Below are positions 1 to 8,840 of a DNA stretch of 64,000 nucleotides, piece after piece. The DNA comes from Paraburkholderia sediminicola (lineage in GTDB: Bacteria > Pseudomonadota > Gammaproteobacteria > Burkholderiales > Burkholderiaceae). The stretch covers positions 186,001 to 250,000 of the forward strand of contig NZ_CADIKC010000006.1 in assembly GCF_902859805.1 (NCBI RefSeq). The letters are read 5' to 3'. The position numbers were made by a program, and so were the translations under genes. The notes beneath the pieces are model-generated. The model saw nothing but the letters and a program-made list of their open reading frames with translations, was not told where the DNA came from and made no database searches. Position 1 is the stretch's first letter. Every line of letters begins with the position of its first letter.

Positions 1-1
1 G

Positions 2-577
2 CTCCTGAAAACGCTCGAAGAACCGCCGGCCGGCGTAGTGTTTTTGATGGTGTCGGCGCGCATCGACCGCCTGCTGCCCACTATCATCAGCCGTTGCCGC
101 CAATGGCCGATGACGATGCCTGCGCCGGAAGTCGCCACGAAGTGGCTCACCGCGCAAGGCGTCGCCGAAGCGCCCGCGCTGCTCGCCGAAGCCGGCGGCG
201 CGCCGCTCACGGCCCTCGCATTGGCGAGCGACGAGAACCGCACGCTGCGCGACTGGACTTTGAAGCAACTGGCCGCGGGCGCCGATTGCGACGCCTTCGC
301 CTGCGGCGAGGCGCTGCAGAAGCTGCCGGTGCCGCTCGTGCTCGGCTGGCTGCAGCGCTGGATGTACGATTTGCTGGCGCAGCGCACGGCCGGCGCGCCG
401 CGTTATTTTCCGCAGGCGTCGACTGCCTTGTCGCGCTGTGCGTCGCAAGCCGATGCCAGCGCGTTTGCGCGCTTCATGCGCACCGTGACGCGCCAGCGCG
501 CTGTCGAGAACCATCCGCTGAACGCGCGGCTGGTGTTCGAAGAACTGTTTATCGGCTACCGCGAGCTGTTCGCGTAA
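2..577 (+). CDS. holB: DNA polymerase III delta' subunit, 3' part
   Basis: The reading frame is already open at base 2, so only the C-terminal ~191 residues are present. It begins in the conserved clamp-loader stretch LLKTLEEPP, followed by SARIDRLLPTIISRC, which matches the sensor-1/SRC region of the delta' (HolB) subunit. The rest fits the C-terminal collar domain (FARFMRTVTRQRAVENHPLNARL is typical of proteobacterial HolB). HolB is part of the clamp-loader complex that places the beta clamp on DNA. Its linkage to a tatD gene downstream is the usual proteobacterial arrangement. The 5' end, and probably tmk, lie outside the window. Confidence 0.9.
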   Translation, partial: LLKTLEEPPAGVVFLMVSARIDRLLPTIISRCRQWPMTMPAPEVATKWLTAQGVAEAPALLAEAGGAPLTALALASDENRTLRDWTLKQLAAGADCDAFACGEALQKLPVPLVLGWLQRWMYDLLAQRTAGAPRYFPQASTALSRCASQADASAFARFMRTVTRQRAVENHPLNARLVFEELFIGYRELFA

Positions 578-684
578 ATCAATTTTGATGGCCGACGGTG
601 TGTGCAAGGCTGGCGTGCCTTAACCCGCCGCACTGATTCATGCATCCGTCCGCTGATTCGTCTTCCAATTCACGTCAAAGCACC

Positions 685-1203
685 ATGAGTCTTTCCTACC
701 GCGATGCCACGCTCGACGATCTGCCCGCGATCGTCGCCATCTACAACTCGACCGTGCCGTCGCGGCAAGTCACGGCCGATCTCGAGCCGGTGAGCATCGA
801 AAGCCGTCTGGCATGGTTTCATGCGCATGGGCCGCACAAGCGTCCGCTGTGGGTGGTGGAAGATCCGCAGCAGTCCGGCCGCGTGATCGCGTGGTTGAGC
901 TTCTCGGATTTCTACGGCCGCCCGGCCTATCAACGCACCTCCGAAGTCAGCATCTATCTGGACGAAAGCGCGCGCGGCAAGGGGCTTGGCAAGCAACTGC
1001 TGGCAGCCTCGCTGGAAGTGGCGCCGACGCTCGGCATCGACAGCGTGCTGGGCTTTATCTTTGGTCACAATGACGCGAGCCTGCGCCTGTTCCGCGGCTT
1101 CGGTTTCGATACGTGGGGCTCGCTGCCGCGCGTTGCGGTGCTGGATGGCGTGGAACGCGATCTGGTGATTCTCGGCAAACGGCTCGAGCCGGCCGCGGCC
1201 TGA
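685..1203 (+). CDS. GNAT acetyltransferase, phosphinothricin acetyltransferase-like
   Basis: This is a GNAT-fold N-acetyltransferase of about 172 residues. The acetyl-CoA binding motif A is visible as ARGKGLGKQLL. The segments DLPAIVAIYNSTVPSR, EPVSIESRLAWF and SFSDFYGRPAY match the Pat/YwnH group, which acetylates phosphinothricin, methionine sulfoximine and related amino-acid analogues. The frame is open from 640, but the first 15 codons are Ser/Asn-rich and unlike the family, so I chose the ATG at 685. The gene sits between holB and tatD, probably as an accessory member of that run. Substrate specificity cannot be told from the sequence. Confidence 0.85.
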   Translation: MSLSYRDATLDDLPAIVAIYNSTVPSRQVTADLEPVSIESRLAWFHAHGPHKRPLWVVEDPQQSGRVIAWLSFSDFYGRPAYQRTSEVSIYLDESARGKGLGKQLLAASLEVAPTLGIDSVLGFIFGHNDASLRLFRGFGFDTWGSLPRVAVLDGVERDLVILGKRLEPAAA

Positions 1204-1272
1204 TTTACAGCCACGATTTGCGGCCACGATTTACAGCCCGGTTCACACCCAGCTACTTAGCAGGACATCATC

Positions 1273-2064
1273 ATGTTTGTCGATTCGCACTGCCATATCA
1301 ACTTCGAAGGACTCGCCGACCGCCTGCCGCAGGTGCTCGAGAACATGCGCAGCCATTCAGTCACGCATGCGCTGTGCGTATCGGTCGACCTGGAGACACT
1401 GCCGTCCGTGCTGGCAATCGCCAATCAGTACGAGAACGTCTACGCGTCGGTCGGGGTGCATCCCGATCACGAGGACATGCGCGAGCCGAGTCTTGCCGAA
1501 CTGATTGAGCTCGCCGACCATCCGAAAGTGGTCGCGATCGGCGAGACCGGCCTCGACTACTACCGTCTTGAAGGCCGCACGATCGCCGATATGGAATGGC
1601 AGCGCGAGCGCTTTCGCACCCATATCCGCGCCGCGCACGCCACGAAAAAACCGCTGATCATCCACACCCGGTCGTCGTCGGAAGACACGCTGCGCATCAT
1701 GGCCGAGGAGCGCGCGAGCGAGCCGGGCGGCGTGATGCATTGCTTCACCGAGCCGTGGGCGGTTGCCGAGCAGGCGCTGGCGCAGAATTTTTACATTTCG
1801 CTGTCGGGCATCGTCACGTTCAAGAGCGCGACCGACGTGCAGGACGTCGCGCGCCGCGTGCCGCTCGAGCGTCTGCTGATCGAAACCGACTCGCCGTACC
1901 TCGCGCCCGTGCCGTATCGCGGCAAGCCTAATGAACCTGCGTACGTAAGTTATGTCGGACGCTTCATCGCGCAACAGCGCGAGATGCCGGATACGGCGCT
2001 GGCCGCCGCGACGACACAAAACTTCTTCCGGCTCTTCAAGATTCCCGCGCCGGCTGGTGTGTGA
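1273..2064 (+). CDS. TatD family metal-dependent hydrolase (YcfH-like)
   Basis: A TIM-barrel metal-dependent hydrolase of 263 residues, the normal family length. The metal ligands are recognisable: the N-terminal HxH in DSHCHINFEG, Glu in GETGLDY, His in LIIHTRSS, His in VMHCFTEPW and Asp in IETDSPYLAPVP. TatD proteins are magnesium-dependent 3'-5' exonucleases/DNases, and the YcfH branch commonly lies beside holB, as here. The exact physiological substrate is not established. The next gene begins 52 bases downstream on the same strand. Confidence 0.93.
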   Translation: MFVDSHCHINFEGLADRLPQVLENMRSHSVTHALCVSVDLETLPSVLAIANQYENVYASVGVHPDHEDMREPSLAELIELADHPKVVAIGETGLDYYRLEGRTIADMEWQRERFRTHIRAAHATKKPLIIHTRSSSEDTLRIMAEERASEPGGVMHCFTEPWAVAEQALAQNFYISLSGIVTFKSATDVQDVARRVPLERLLIETDSPYLAPVPYRGKPNEPAYVSYVGRFIAQQREMPDTALAAATTQNFFRLFKIPAPAGV

Positions 2065-2116
2065 TCGGTAAAGCCAATAAATATCAAATGGATAGGGAAG
2101 TTTCCTAAAGTAAAAC

Positions 2117-2857
2117 ATGACAAATTATTCGACTTCGACGGCAGCGGTTCAAGAGACTTCAGCAGCGCAAACTGCTTTCGGTTCGGCACGCCGCGGCGCG
2201 TCGCGCCTTGCGCTGGCCGCCACGCTTGCCTGCGCTGCGCTGAGCTCGCTGGTCGCGGCGCCCGTTCAGGCCGCGCCGATCGACTCGCTCATCAAGTCGG
2301 TGAAATTCGACGACGTCGACGGCGTCAACAAGCTGCTCGCCAAGGGCATGGACCCGAACAGCGTCGACAACCAGGGCATCCCGCTGCTGGTGCTCGCCGC
2401 GCGCGAGAAGTCGGACAAGGTGGGCGCCGCGCTGCTCGCCAACCCGAAGACCAACATCGAGATTCAGGACAAGGCCGGCGAGAACGCAATGATGATGGCC
2501 GCGCTGGCCGGCGATCTCGACTTCGTCAACCTGCTGATCGCGAAAGATGCCGAAGTCAACAAGAAGGGCTGGGCGCCGCTGCACTACGCGGCTGCGAACG
2601 GCCACGACGATATCGTCAAGGTGCTGCTCGACCATTCGGCCTACGTCGACGCCGGCTCGCCTAACGGCACCACGCCGCTGATGATGGCCGCGCGCGGCGG
2701 TCATGTGTCGACAGTGAAGCTTCTGCTCGATAACGGCGCGGACCTCACGGTGAAGAACCAGATCGGCCTAACCGCGCTCGATTTCGCGAAGACCTACAAG
2801 GAACCGGATGTGGTCGAAGGCCTCACCGCGCGCCTGCAACAGATGCAACAGAAGTAA
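2117..2857 (+). CDS. Exported ankyrin-repeat protein
   Basis: A 246-residue protein with an unusually long N-region (about 28 residues, Ser/Thr-rich), then a hydrophobic segment (LALAATLACAALSSLVAAP) and an AxA-type cleavage site near VQAAP. This suggests export to the periplasm. The mature part is about five ankyrin repeats: GADLTVKNQIGLTALDF, GWAPLHYAAANGHDDIVKVLL and GTTPLMMAARGGHVSTVKLLL are canonical. An alternative is a shorter start further into the leader. Ankyrin repeats mediate protein-protein contacts; no partner is evident. It follows tatD by 52 bases and may be cotranscribed. Confidence 0.85.
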   Translation: MTNYSTSTAAVQETSAAQTAFGSARRGASRLALAATLACAALSSLVAAPVQAAPIDSLIKSVKFDDVDGVNKLLAKGMDPNSVDNQGIPLLVLAAREKSDKVGAALLANPKTNIEIQDKAGENAMMMAALAGDLDFVNLLIAKDAEVNKKGWAPLHYAAANGHDDIVKVLLDHSAYVDAGSPNGTTPLMMAARGGHVSTVKLLLDNGADLTVKNQIGLTALDFAKTYKEPDVVEGLTARLQQMQQK

Positions 2858-3049
2858 GCTGCGAGAAAATCTGGAGAACCGGCCACTGGATCGCTAGTTC
2901 CCCGGACCAAAAATTTGCCTGAAGTTAGCACCTGTTGGCATGCCTGCCGCTTCGCAAAACAGTGCAGAATGACGACTTGGCGCGTTGCGAGGCGCGCCGG
3001 TTCGATGCGGCGCAAGACCGCCTGATAAACGACCCTGGAAAGGAACACC

Positions 3050-3406
3050 ATGCTGCGGGCTTTGATTTTCGCCAGCGCGCTTGCCGTACCGCTATCGGCA
3101 GCCGCGTTTACGGGGGGCGACCTCAACAAGCTGTGCACGAAAACCGATGTGGCATCGCGTAGTGCGTGCGCCGCGTATATCGAGGGCGCCGCCGACGGCA
3201 TCTTCAATACGATCGACGCGATCGGCGGCACGACGGGGCCGCGCGTCGGCCAGTACTACTGCCTGCCGCCGGATGCGCGCTCGGCGCAACTCACCGACGC
3301 GGTACGCAAGTACATCGCGGAGAATCCGATCGTTGCGGGCTATAACGCCAGCACGGCGATCTCGCTCGGGCTCGGCAAGGCATTTCCTTGCAAGAGCGGC
3401 AGCTGA
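3050..3406 (+). CDS. Rap1a/Tai-like small secreted protein
   Basis: A 118-residue protein with a clear signal peptide (LRALIFASALAVPLSAAAF, cleavage after SAAA). The mature domain has four cysteines in a pattern like LCTKTD, SACAAYIEGAADG, QYYCLPPD and FPCKSG. That matches the Rap1a/Tai immunity-protein fold, known from type VI amidase immunity proteins but also widespread as orphan periplasmic proteins. No effector gene is adjacent, so an immunity role here is unproven. The SD GGAAAGGA lies just before the ATG. Confidence 0.75.
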   Translation: MLRALIFASALAVPLSAAAFTGGDLNKLCTKTDVASRSACAAYIEGAADGIFNTIDAIGGTTGPRVGQYYCLPPDARSAQLTDAVRKYIAENPIVAGYNASTAISLGLGKAFPCKSGS

Positions 3407-3727
3407 TCGCGTAGTTGATTTTGGCTCAAACCCGGCCGCATTCAGAATGCCGCCGGCTTGAGCACCCTCCATGCCAACTCCCGACGACCTCAGCCGTATC
3501 GTCGAAGCGCCGCTGCATACGCGGCTCGGTGCGTTCGGCGTCGGCACGCAGTTGAGTGCAACTGATCGGACACCCAGGCGGTCGAACCCTCCATCTGACT
3601 CACGAACCTGGTGCGGTATCGCGTGTGATTCAGCCGCTTGACGTCATCGAAGTGTTGCAGCGCTCAAGGCGTCACAAGCCGCTGTAGCGTGAACGCCGCG
3701 CCGTGCGAACCAAGGAGGACTACCAAC
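3407..3727. other. Intergenic stretch before otsA
   Basis: About 320 bases without a gene I can support. An ATG at 3471 opens a 56-codon frame ending at 3641, but it has no convincing ribosome site and no recognisable motif, so I do not call it. A strong Shine-Dalgarno AAGGAGG at 3712-3718 lies 9 bases before the otsA ATG. The otsA promoter is presumably here, but I see no clear -35/-10 pair. Confidence 0.5.
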
Positions 3728-5140
3728 ATGGGCCGACTGATCGTCGTGTCGAATCGTGTCGCAACGCCGACGGAAACCAAGGGGGCTGCGGGCGGCCTTG
3801 CGGTCGGTGTGTTCGGCGCGCTGAAGGACGCGGGCGGTGTGTGGTTCGGCTGGAGCGGCGACGTGGTGAGCGAGACCGTTGCTAACGCCGGTCCGACGCT
3901 GGAGCAGGATGGTGCGGTAACCTTCGCGACCGTCGGCCTCACGCGCAAGGATTACGACCAGTACTACCGCGGCTTCTCGAACGCGACGCTGTGGCCGGTG
4001 TTCCACTACCGCAACGACCTTGCGCGCTACGAGCGCGAAGAATACGCAGGCTATCGCCGCGTCAACGCCTGGCTTGCGCACAAGCTGATCAAGCTGCTCG
4101 AACCCGACGATGTCATCTGGATTCACGACTACCATCTGATCCCGTTCGCCGAAGCGCTGCGCTCCGAGGGCATCACGAACCGCATCGGCTTTTTCCTGCA
4201 CATTCCGTTTCCCGCGCCGCAGATCCTGCTCAACATTCCGCCGCACGAAGAGCTGGTGAAATCGCTCTCGTGCTACGACCTGCTGGGCTTCCAGACCGCC
4301 ACCGATGAACTCGCTTTTCACGACTACGTGACGCGCCACGTGCGGGGCACCGTCAGCGGAGGCAATCATGTCGAAGCCTTCGGCCGCAAGCTGCGCACGG
4401 GCGTCTATCGGATCGGCGTGTTCCCCGATGAAATCGCTGAACAGGCGCAGCGCTACGAAAGCCGCCAGCACGTGCTCGACCTGAAGCAGAGTCTGGAGGG
4501 CCGCAAGCTGATCATGAGCGTCGACCGGCTCGACTATTCGAAGGGACTCGTCGAACGTTTTCGCGCCTTCGAGCAACTGCTGGAACGCTCGCCGGAATGG
4601 CGCGGCAACGTGACGCTCGTGCAGATCGCGCCGCCGACCCGTTCGGACGTCGCCACCTATCAGAAGATCCGCCAGGATCTCGAATACGAAGCAGGGCGCA
4701 TCAACGGCCGTTATTCGGGCCTCGATTACACGCCGATCCGCTATCTGAATCAGCAGTACGACCGCTGGAAACTGATGTCGCTGTTTCGCGAGTCGCAGAT
4801 TGGCTTTGTTACGCCATTGCATGACGGCATGAACCTGGTCGCGAAGGAATACGTCGCCGCGCAGAACCCGGACGATCCGGGCGTACTGGTGCTGTCGATT
4901 TTCGCCGGCGCGGCGGCGGAATTGACGGGCGCGCTACTGGTCAATCCGCACGATGCAATCGGCATGTGCGAGGCCTTGCAGCGCGCGCTGCAAATGCCGC
5001 TCGATGCACGCCAGCGGCGTCACGAGATCAATATGGCGGCGCTGCGCAAGAACGATCTCGGCGTGTGGCGCGATACCTTCCTGAACGATTTGCGCAGTGT
5101 GCCCGTGCAGACGCCGGGTAAAGGCGGTGGGCATAAGTGA
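3728..5140 (+). CDS. otsA: Alpha,alpha-trehalose-phosphate synthase (UDP-forming)
   Basis: GT20 enzyme of 470 residues that makes trehalose-6-phosphate from UDP-glucose and glucose-6-phosphate, for osmotic and desiccation protection. Family signatures in order are IVVSNRVA at the N-terminus, GGLAVGVFGAL, FGWSGDV, WIHDYHLIPF, GFFLHIPFPAP, LLGFQT, MSVDRLDYSKG, and the donor-binding loop TPLHDGMNLVAKEYVAAQ. The frame is open from 3638, but the ATG at 3728 is preceded by AAGGAGG at 9 bases and begins the conserved GRLIVVSNR strand, so it is the start. No otsB phosphatase is visible beside it, unlike many ots operons. Confidence 0.96.
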   Translation: MGRLIVVSNRVATPTETKGAAGGLAVGVFGALKDAGGVWFGWSGDVVSETVANAGPTLEQDGAVTFATVGLTRKDYDQYYRGFSNATLWPVFHYRNDLARYEREEYAGYRRVNAWLAHKLIKLLEPDDVIWIHDYHLIPFAEALRSEGITNRIGFFLHIPFPAPQILLNIPPHEELVKSLSCYDLLGFQTATDELAFHDYVTRHVRGTVSGGNHVEAFGRKLRTGVYRIGVFPDEIAEQAQRYESRQHVLDLKQSLEGRKLIMSVDRLDYSKGLVERFRAFEQLLERSPEWRGNVTLVQIAPPTRSDVATYQKIRQDLEYEAGRINGRYSGLDYTPIRYLNQQYDRWKLMSLFRESQIGFVTPLHDGMNLVAKEYVAAQNPDDPGVLVLSIFAGAAAELTGALLVNPHDAIGMCEALQRALQMPLDARQRRHEINMAALRKNDLGVWRDTFLNDLRSVPVQTPGKGGGHK

Positions 5141-5207
5141 TGGTGCGTGTGAACAGAATGGTTTTACTGAGCGCCCGGCAGCGCGCGTTTGATCGCAAGG
5201 TGGCCGC

Positions 5208-6377
5208 ATGCTGAGGACGTTGGCCATCGCCGGGTATCGGTCGTTGCGCGAGTTGATCGTGCCGCTCGGGCAGTTGAACGTCATCACGGGTGCGAACGGC
5301 AGCGGCAAGTCGAGCGTGTACCGCTCGTTGCGTTTGCTGGCCGAGACAGCGCGCGGCGGAGTGATTACATCGCTTGCGCGTGAGGGCGGTTTGCAATCCA
5401 CCTTGTGGGCTGGGCCCGAACGTTTCTCGCGCGCGATGCTGGCCGGAGAATTGCCCGTGGAGGGTACGCGCCGCAAAGACCCGGTGAGTCTACGGCTTGG
5501 ATTTTCCGGCGATGAGTTCGGCTATGCGATCGATCTCGGCTTGCCGCCGCTCGACAGGGCCACCCGCTTCCCGCTCGACCCCACCATCAAACGCGAGTGC
5601 ATCTGGAGCGGCCCGGTGCTGCGGCCGTCGGCCTTGCTGGTCGACCGGCACGGTGCAGCGTTACGCACACGTGACGAACAGGGCGAGTGGCAAACCATCC
5701 CGCAACCTGTCGCGAGCTTCGACAGCATGATGACGGAGTTCTCCGACCCGCGGACCGCTCCCGAGATGATCACGGTGCGCGAGCAGATTCGCTCGTGGCG
5801 CTTTTACGACCACTTCCGCACGGATGCAGACGCGGCCGCGCGTCTGCCGCAGATCGGCACGCACACGCCGGTGCTCTCGAACGACGGCGCGGACCTCGCC
5901 GCGGCCTTGCAAACCATTCGCGAGATCGGCGACCCGGTTGCGCTCGATGCCGCCATCGACGACGCCTTTCCCGGTTCACGCCTCGACGTCGCCTCGTCGG
6001 AGGACGGTCGCTTCGAAGTGTCGATGCAGCAACACGGCTTGCTGCGGCCGCTCAAGGGCGCGGAGCTGTCGGACGGCACCTTGCGTTATCTGTTGCTGGT
6101 GGCCGCGTTGCTCACGCCGCGTCCGCCGGCTTTGCTGGTGCTGAACGAACCGGAGACGAGCTTGCACCCGGACCTGCTGCCGGCGCTGGCGCGCCTGATT
6201 GCGCGGGCTTCCGCGCATTCGCAGGTGCTGGTGGTGTCGCACGCGGCGCGGCTGATCGCGGCGCTCGAACGGGAGGACGGCAGCCAGTCGATCGTGCTCG
6301 AGAAACACTTCGGCGCTACACGGATCACCGATGCGGACGATCGCGACCTGCCGCCGTGGAAATGGCCGACGCGATAA
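5208..6377 (+). CDS. AAA family ATPase, RecF/SMC-like (COG4637 type)
   Basis: A 389-residue ABC/RecF-type ATPase. Walker A is GANGSGKS at residues 28-35, near the N-terminus as in RecF/SMC heads. The signature-like AELSDGTLRYLLL and Walker B ALLVLNEPETSLHP are near residues 285-315, followed by the switch VVVSHAARLI. The layout fits the uncharacterised predicted ATPases of COG4637 (OLD/RecF superfamily). No TOPRIM domain and no partner nuclease are adjacent, so a defence role is not indicated. It follows otsA by 67 bases. Function is unknown. Confidence 0.85.
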   Translation: MLRTLAIAGYRSLRELIVPLGQLNVITGANGSGKSSVYRSLRLLAETARGGVITSLAREGGLQSTLWAGPERFSRAMLAGELPVEGTRRKDPVSLRLGFSGDEFGYAIDLGLPPLDRATRFPLDPTIKRECIWSGPVLRPSALLVDRHGAALRTRDEQGEWQTIPQPVASFDSMMTEFSDPRTAPEMITVREQIRSWRFYDHFRTDADAAARLPQIGTHTPVLSNDGADLAAALQTIREIGDPVALDAAIDDAFPGSRLDVASSEDGRFEVSMQQHGLLRPLKGAELSDGTLRYLLLVAALLTPRPPALLVLNEPETSLHPDLLPALARLIARASAHSQVLVVSHAARLIAALEREDGSQSIVLEKHFGATRITDADDRDLPPWKWPTR

Positions 6378-6677
6378 GCGTGGCCCTGCAATCTGGTTAA
6401 GGGCAACGGGCAAGCGAGTTGCCCAGGCAATGTGCCTGAGCTACGTCCCTGAGCGGATAATAGGCGCGCCAACGGATGTAAGCTGAATGTAACAGCGCTC
6501 AGGAATTGAAAGGCCAAGGGCTTTTTGTTCCGCCCTGGTGAATAATGGTGTGATGCGGATGGTGCAGGCGGACGCTCGATGTCCACTGCATTGATGGAGA
6601 AGGACCGGCGCTGTCATAAGCAGCGCCGCTGACGTGCACCGCCATTGGCGCGAGCCGTCAGTTCACGGAGACAAAAT
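6378..6677. other. Intergenic, leader of the GT4 gene
   Basis: Three hundred bases. A small GC hairpin (GGGCAA at 6408-6413, TTGCCC at 6419-6424) follows the ATPase gene without a T-run, so it would be a weak terminator at best. GGAG at 6667-6670 is the ribosome site for the downstream gene. No convincing promoter hexamers were identified. Confidence 0.4.
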
Positions 6678-7745
6678 ATGAAGATTGCGCAGATCGCCCC
6701 TTTGACCGAATCGGTGCCGCCGAAGCTATACGGCGGCACGGAGCGCGTCGTGTCCTATATCACCGAGGCGCTGGTCGATCTCGGCCATGACGTGACGCTG
6801 TTCGCGAGCGGCGACTCCGTTACGAGCGCGAAGCTCGAAGCCGTCTGGCCGCGTGCGTTGCGTCTGGACCCGGGTATCCGCGACCGCATTGCGCCCCATA
6901 TGCTGTTGATGGAACTGGTGCGCCGCCAGGCCGAAAACTTCGACGTGCTGCATTTTCACCTCGACTATTACTCGTTTTCGGTCTTCAAGCGCCAGGAGAC
7001 ACCCTTCGTCACGACAATGCACGGGCGCCTCGATTTGCCCGAGCAACAGCCGGTGTTCGACACCTTCAACACCGCGCCCGTGATCTCGATTTCGAATTCG
7101 CAGCGTCATCCCTTGCCGCAGGCCAAGTGGCTCACCACCGTCTATCACGGTCTGCCGGAACAGCTCTACACGCCGCAACCGGTCGAGCAGAAGTACCTCG
7201 CGTTTCTGGGCCGTATTTCGCCGGAAAAGCGCGTCGATACCGCGATCCGGATTGCCGGACGCTGCGGCATGCAGATTCGCATTGCCGCGAAAGTGGACTC
7301 CGCCGACCGCGAATACTTCGAGCGCGAAATCCGGCCGTTGCTGGACTTGCCGCATGTCGAATTCATCGGCGAGATCGCGGATAACCAGAAGGCCGAGTTT
7401 CTATCCGGCGCGCATGCGCTGCTTTTCCCGATCGACTGGCCGGAGCCGTTCGGCCTCGTGATGATCGAAGCGATGGCGTGCGGCACGCCGGTGATCGCGT
7501 TTAACCGCGGCTCGGTGCCGGAAGTGCTGGACGACGGCGTGACGGGCTTTATCGTCGAAGACGAGATCGGCGCGGTGGCAGCGGTCAATCGCCTGCATAA
7601 GATGCCGCGGGCGGGCGTGCGGCAACGCTTCGAAGAGCGCTTCACGTCGCACCGGATGGCGCAGCAGTATGTGGATGCGTATCAGTCGGTGATTCGAGCG
7701 CAGAAGCGCTCGCGCTTCAAGGTGATCGATACGTCGGGGAGTTGA
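6678..7745 (+). CDS. GT4-family glycosyltransferase
   Basis: A 355-residue retaining glycosyltransferase of the GT-B fold. The N-terminal acceptor domain begins KIAQIAPLTESVPPKLYGGTERVVSY, with the loop typical of the GT4 subgroup. The C-terminal donor domain has FLGRISPEKRVDTAIRIA and the family E-x7-E motif in EPFGLVMIEAMACGTPVIAF. The chosen ATG at 6678 has GGAG 7 bases upstream; the open frame from 6645 has none. It stands alone, outside the exopolysaccharide locus, near otsA. A role in making a stress glycan or compatible-solute polymer is only a guess. It ends in a bidirectional terminator shared with the convergent lipoprotein gene. Confidence 0.88.
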   Translation: MKIAQIAPLTESVPPKLYGGTERVVSYITEALVDLGHDVTLFASGDSVTSAKLEAVWPRALRLDPGIRDRIAPHMLLMELVRRQAENFDVLHFHLDYYSFSVFKRQETPFVTTMHGRLDLPEQQPVFDTFNTAPVISISNSQRHPLPQAKWLTTVYHGLPEQLYTPQPVEQKYLAFLGRISPEKRVDTAIRIAGRCGMQIRIAAKVDSADREYFEREIRPLLDLPHVEFIGEIADNQKAEFLSGAHALLFPIDWPEPFGLVMIEAMACGTPVIAFNRGSVPEVLDDGVTGFIVEDEIGAVAAVNRLHKMPRAGVRQRFEERFTSHRMAQQYVDAYQSVIRAQKRSRFKVIDTSGS

Positions 7746-7776
7746 ACGGCGTAAAACCGGCCCGCACGGCGGTATG

Positions 7777-7815
7777 AAAAAAACGGCGATGTGCACAACG
7801 CATCGCCGTTTTTTT
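7777..7815. terminator. Bidirectional intrinsic terminator
   Basis: AACGGCGATG (7782-7791) pairs with CATCGCCGTT (7801-7810) around a 9-base loop. The stem is flanked by an A-run on the left and a T-run on the right, so it can terminate both the GT4 gene and the convergent SYLF lipoprotein gene. Confidence 0.85.
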
Positions 7816-7874
7816 ATTGCCGCCGTGCCTCTGGCCGGCAATCGGTTCGCGCGAGATCGCGCGGGACCGAGTGC

Positions 7875-8462
7875 CTAGATCTTCAGGCGCGTTACCTTGG
7901 TGCCTTGCAGCGAGACATCGGCCATCAGGCCGGCATTGGTCAAAATGAATACTTCGACCGGGGCCGTTGCCGTGGTTGTGTCGATCGCGCCGTTGGCGCC
8001 CATCTTCACCAGCGCGACGGAGGCGTCGCCGCCCGCGGACCAGCCGTCGGCATTGCGGAATGTGTCGAGCGAGTCCTGCGTCATGAACAGGAAGATGATG
8101 GCCTTCGATTGCGCGCCCGCCTGCAGACCGAACGAGCCGGAAACCGTACTGTAGTAGCCGACCGTGCCGCCGCCTACGCGCAGCGCGCCTTCGCCATACT
8201 GGCCGCCAACGATGAAGCCCACTTGCAGTACCGACGGGAACACCAGGACGCCGCGCGCCTTGGATACGAGTTCGCGCGAACCCTTCACGGTCGTGAACAG
8301 GCGCGACATGGTGCCGTCGACGCTGGCATCGATCGACTGGCGTTTGGAGGCATCAGTGGAGGGGGTGTTGGGGTTGCCGCTGTTAGTCGTACAACCAGCG
8401 AGTGCAAGGCCTCCGAAAGCGAGCGCAGCGGTAGTCTTCAGCATGAAGTTTCGTCTTTGCAT
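7875..8462 (-). CDS. SYLF/Ysc84-domain lipoprotein
   Basis: A 195-residue lipoprotein. The N-terminus has a twin-Arg-like QRRNF stretch, a hydrophobic segment and the lipobox LALAGC at residues 19-24. The remainder is a SYLF (Ysc84 actin-binding, lipid-binding) domain: RGVLVFPSVLQVGFIVGGQYGEG, GYYSTVSGSFGLQAGAQSKA and FLMTQDSLDTFRNADGW are characteristic. Bacterial SYLF lipoproteins are thought to bind phospholipid at the envelope; their function is poorly known. It is convergent with the GT4 gene and shares the terminator between them. Confidence 0.88.
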   Translation of the reverse strand: MQRRNFMLKTTAALAFGGLALAGCTTNSGNPNTPSTDASKRQSIDASVDGTMSRLFTTVKGSRELVSKARGVLVFPSVLQVGFIVGGQYGEGALRVGGGTVGYYSTVSGSFGLQAGAQSKAIIFLFMTQDSLDTFRNADGWSAGGDASVALVKMGANGAIDTTTATAPVEVFILTNAGLMADVSLQGTKVTRLKI

Positions 8463-8840
8463 CGTTTTTCTCCATCATGGTTCCTGGGCGCAACCTCATA
8501 GGGTGTTGCCGGGCTGCCTTTGAGTTATATCACACGCAAGCGTAGAGGGCGTACTTCGTCGTTCGGTGAAAAGCCTTGTGGGGCGGGGGTTTGCGACTTT
8601 TCGTAAAGGGTGCTCGTGTAATTTTGACCGGTGGCGGGAGAGCGTTGCAAGGGGCTTCACCAGCGCCTTCGAATGGGCGTCTCGCGACTCGTGCCGGACG
8701 GAGAGCGACTCGGAGACGGTCAGGTTGAAACCGTATCGAAGACCGGTTTTTACCGATTTTGCACGTTCACGATTCGAGTTGAAATCGAATTGAAAGTGTT
8801 GCCTCGACGCTGCATCCGCGCCGTATCCGCACCGGCATCC
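8463..8840. other. Intergenic between SYLF gene and 8841 gene
   Basis: About 380 bases lying upstream of the leftward SYLF gene and downstream of the leftward membrane-protein gene. A GGAG-type ribosome site on the minus strand is near 8470. An AT-rich patch around 8522-8532 (TATATCACAC) could belong to a promoter for the lipoprotein gene. Open frames crossing this region have unbalanced composition and no motifs. Nothing else is seen. Confidence 0.4.

Noticed and set aside
3471..3641. A 56-codon frame upstream of otsA
   Set aside because: It has no ribosome site, no motif and mixed codon bias, and probably is chance.
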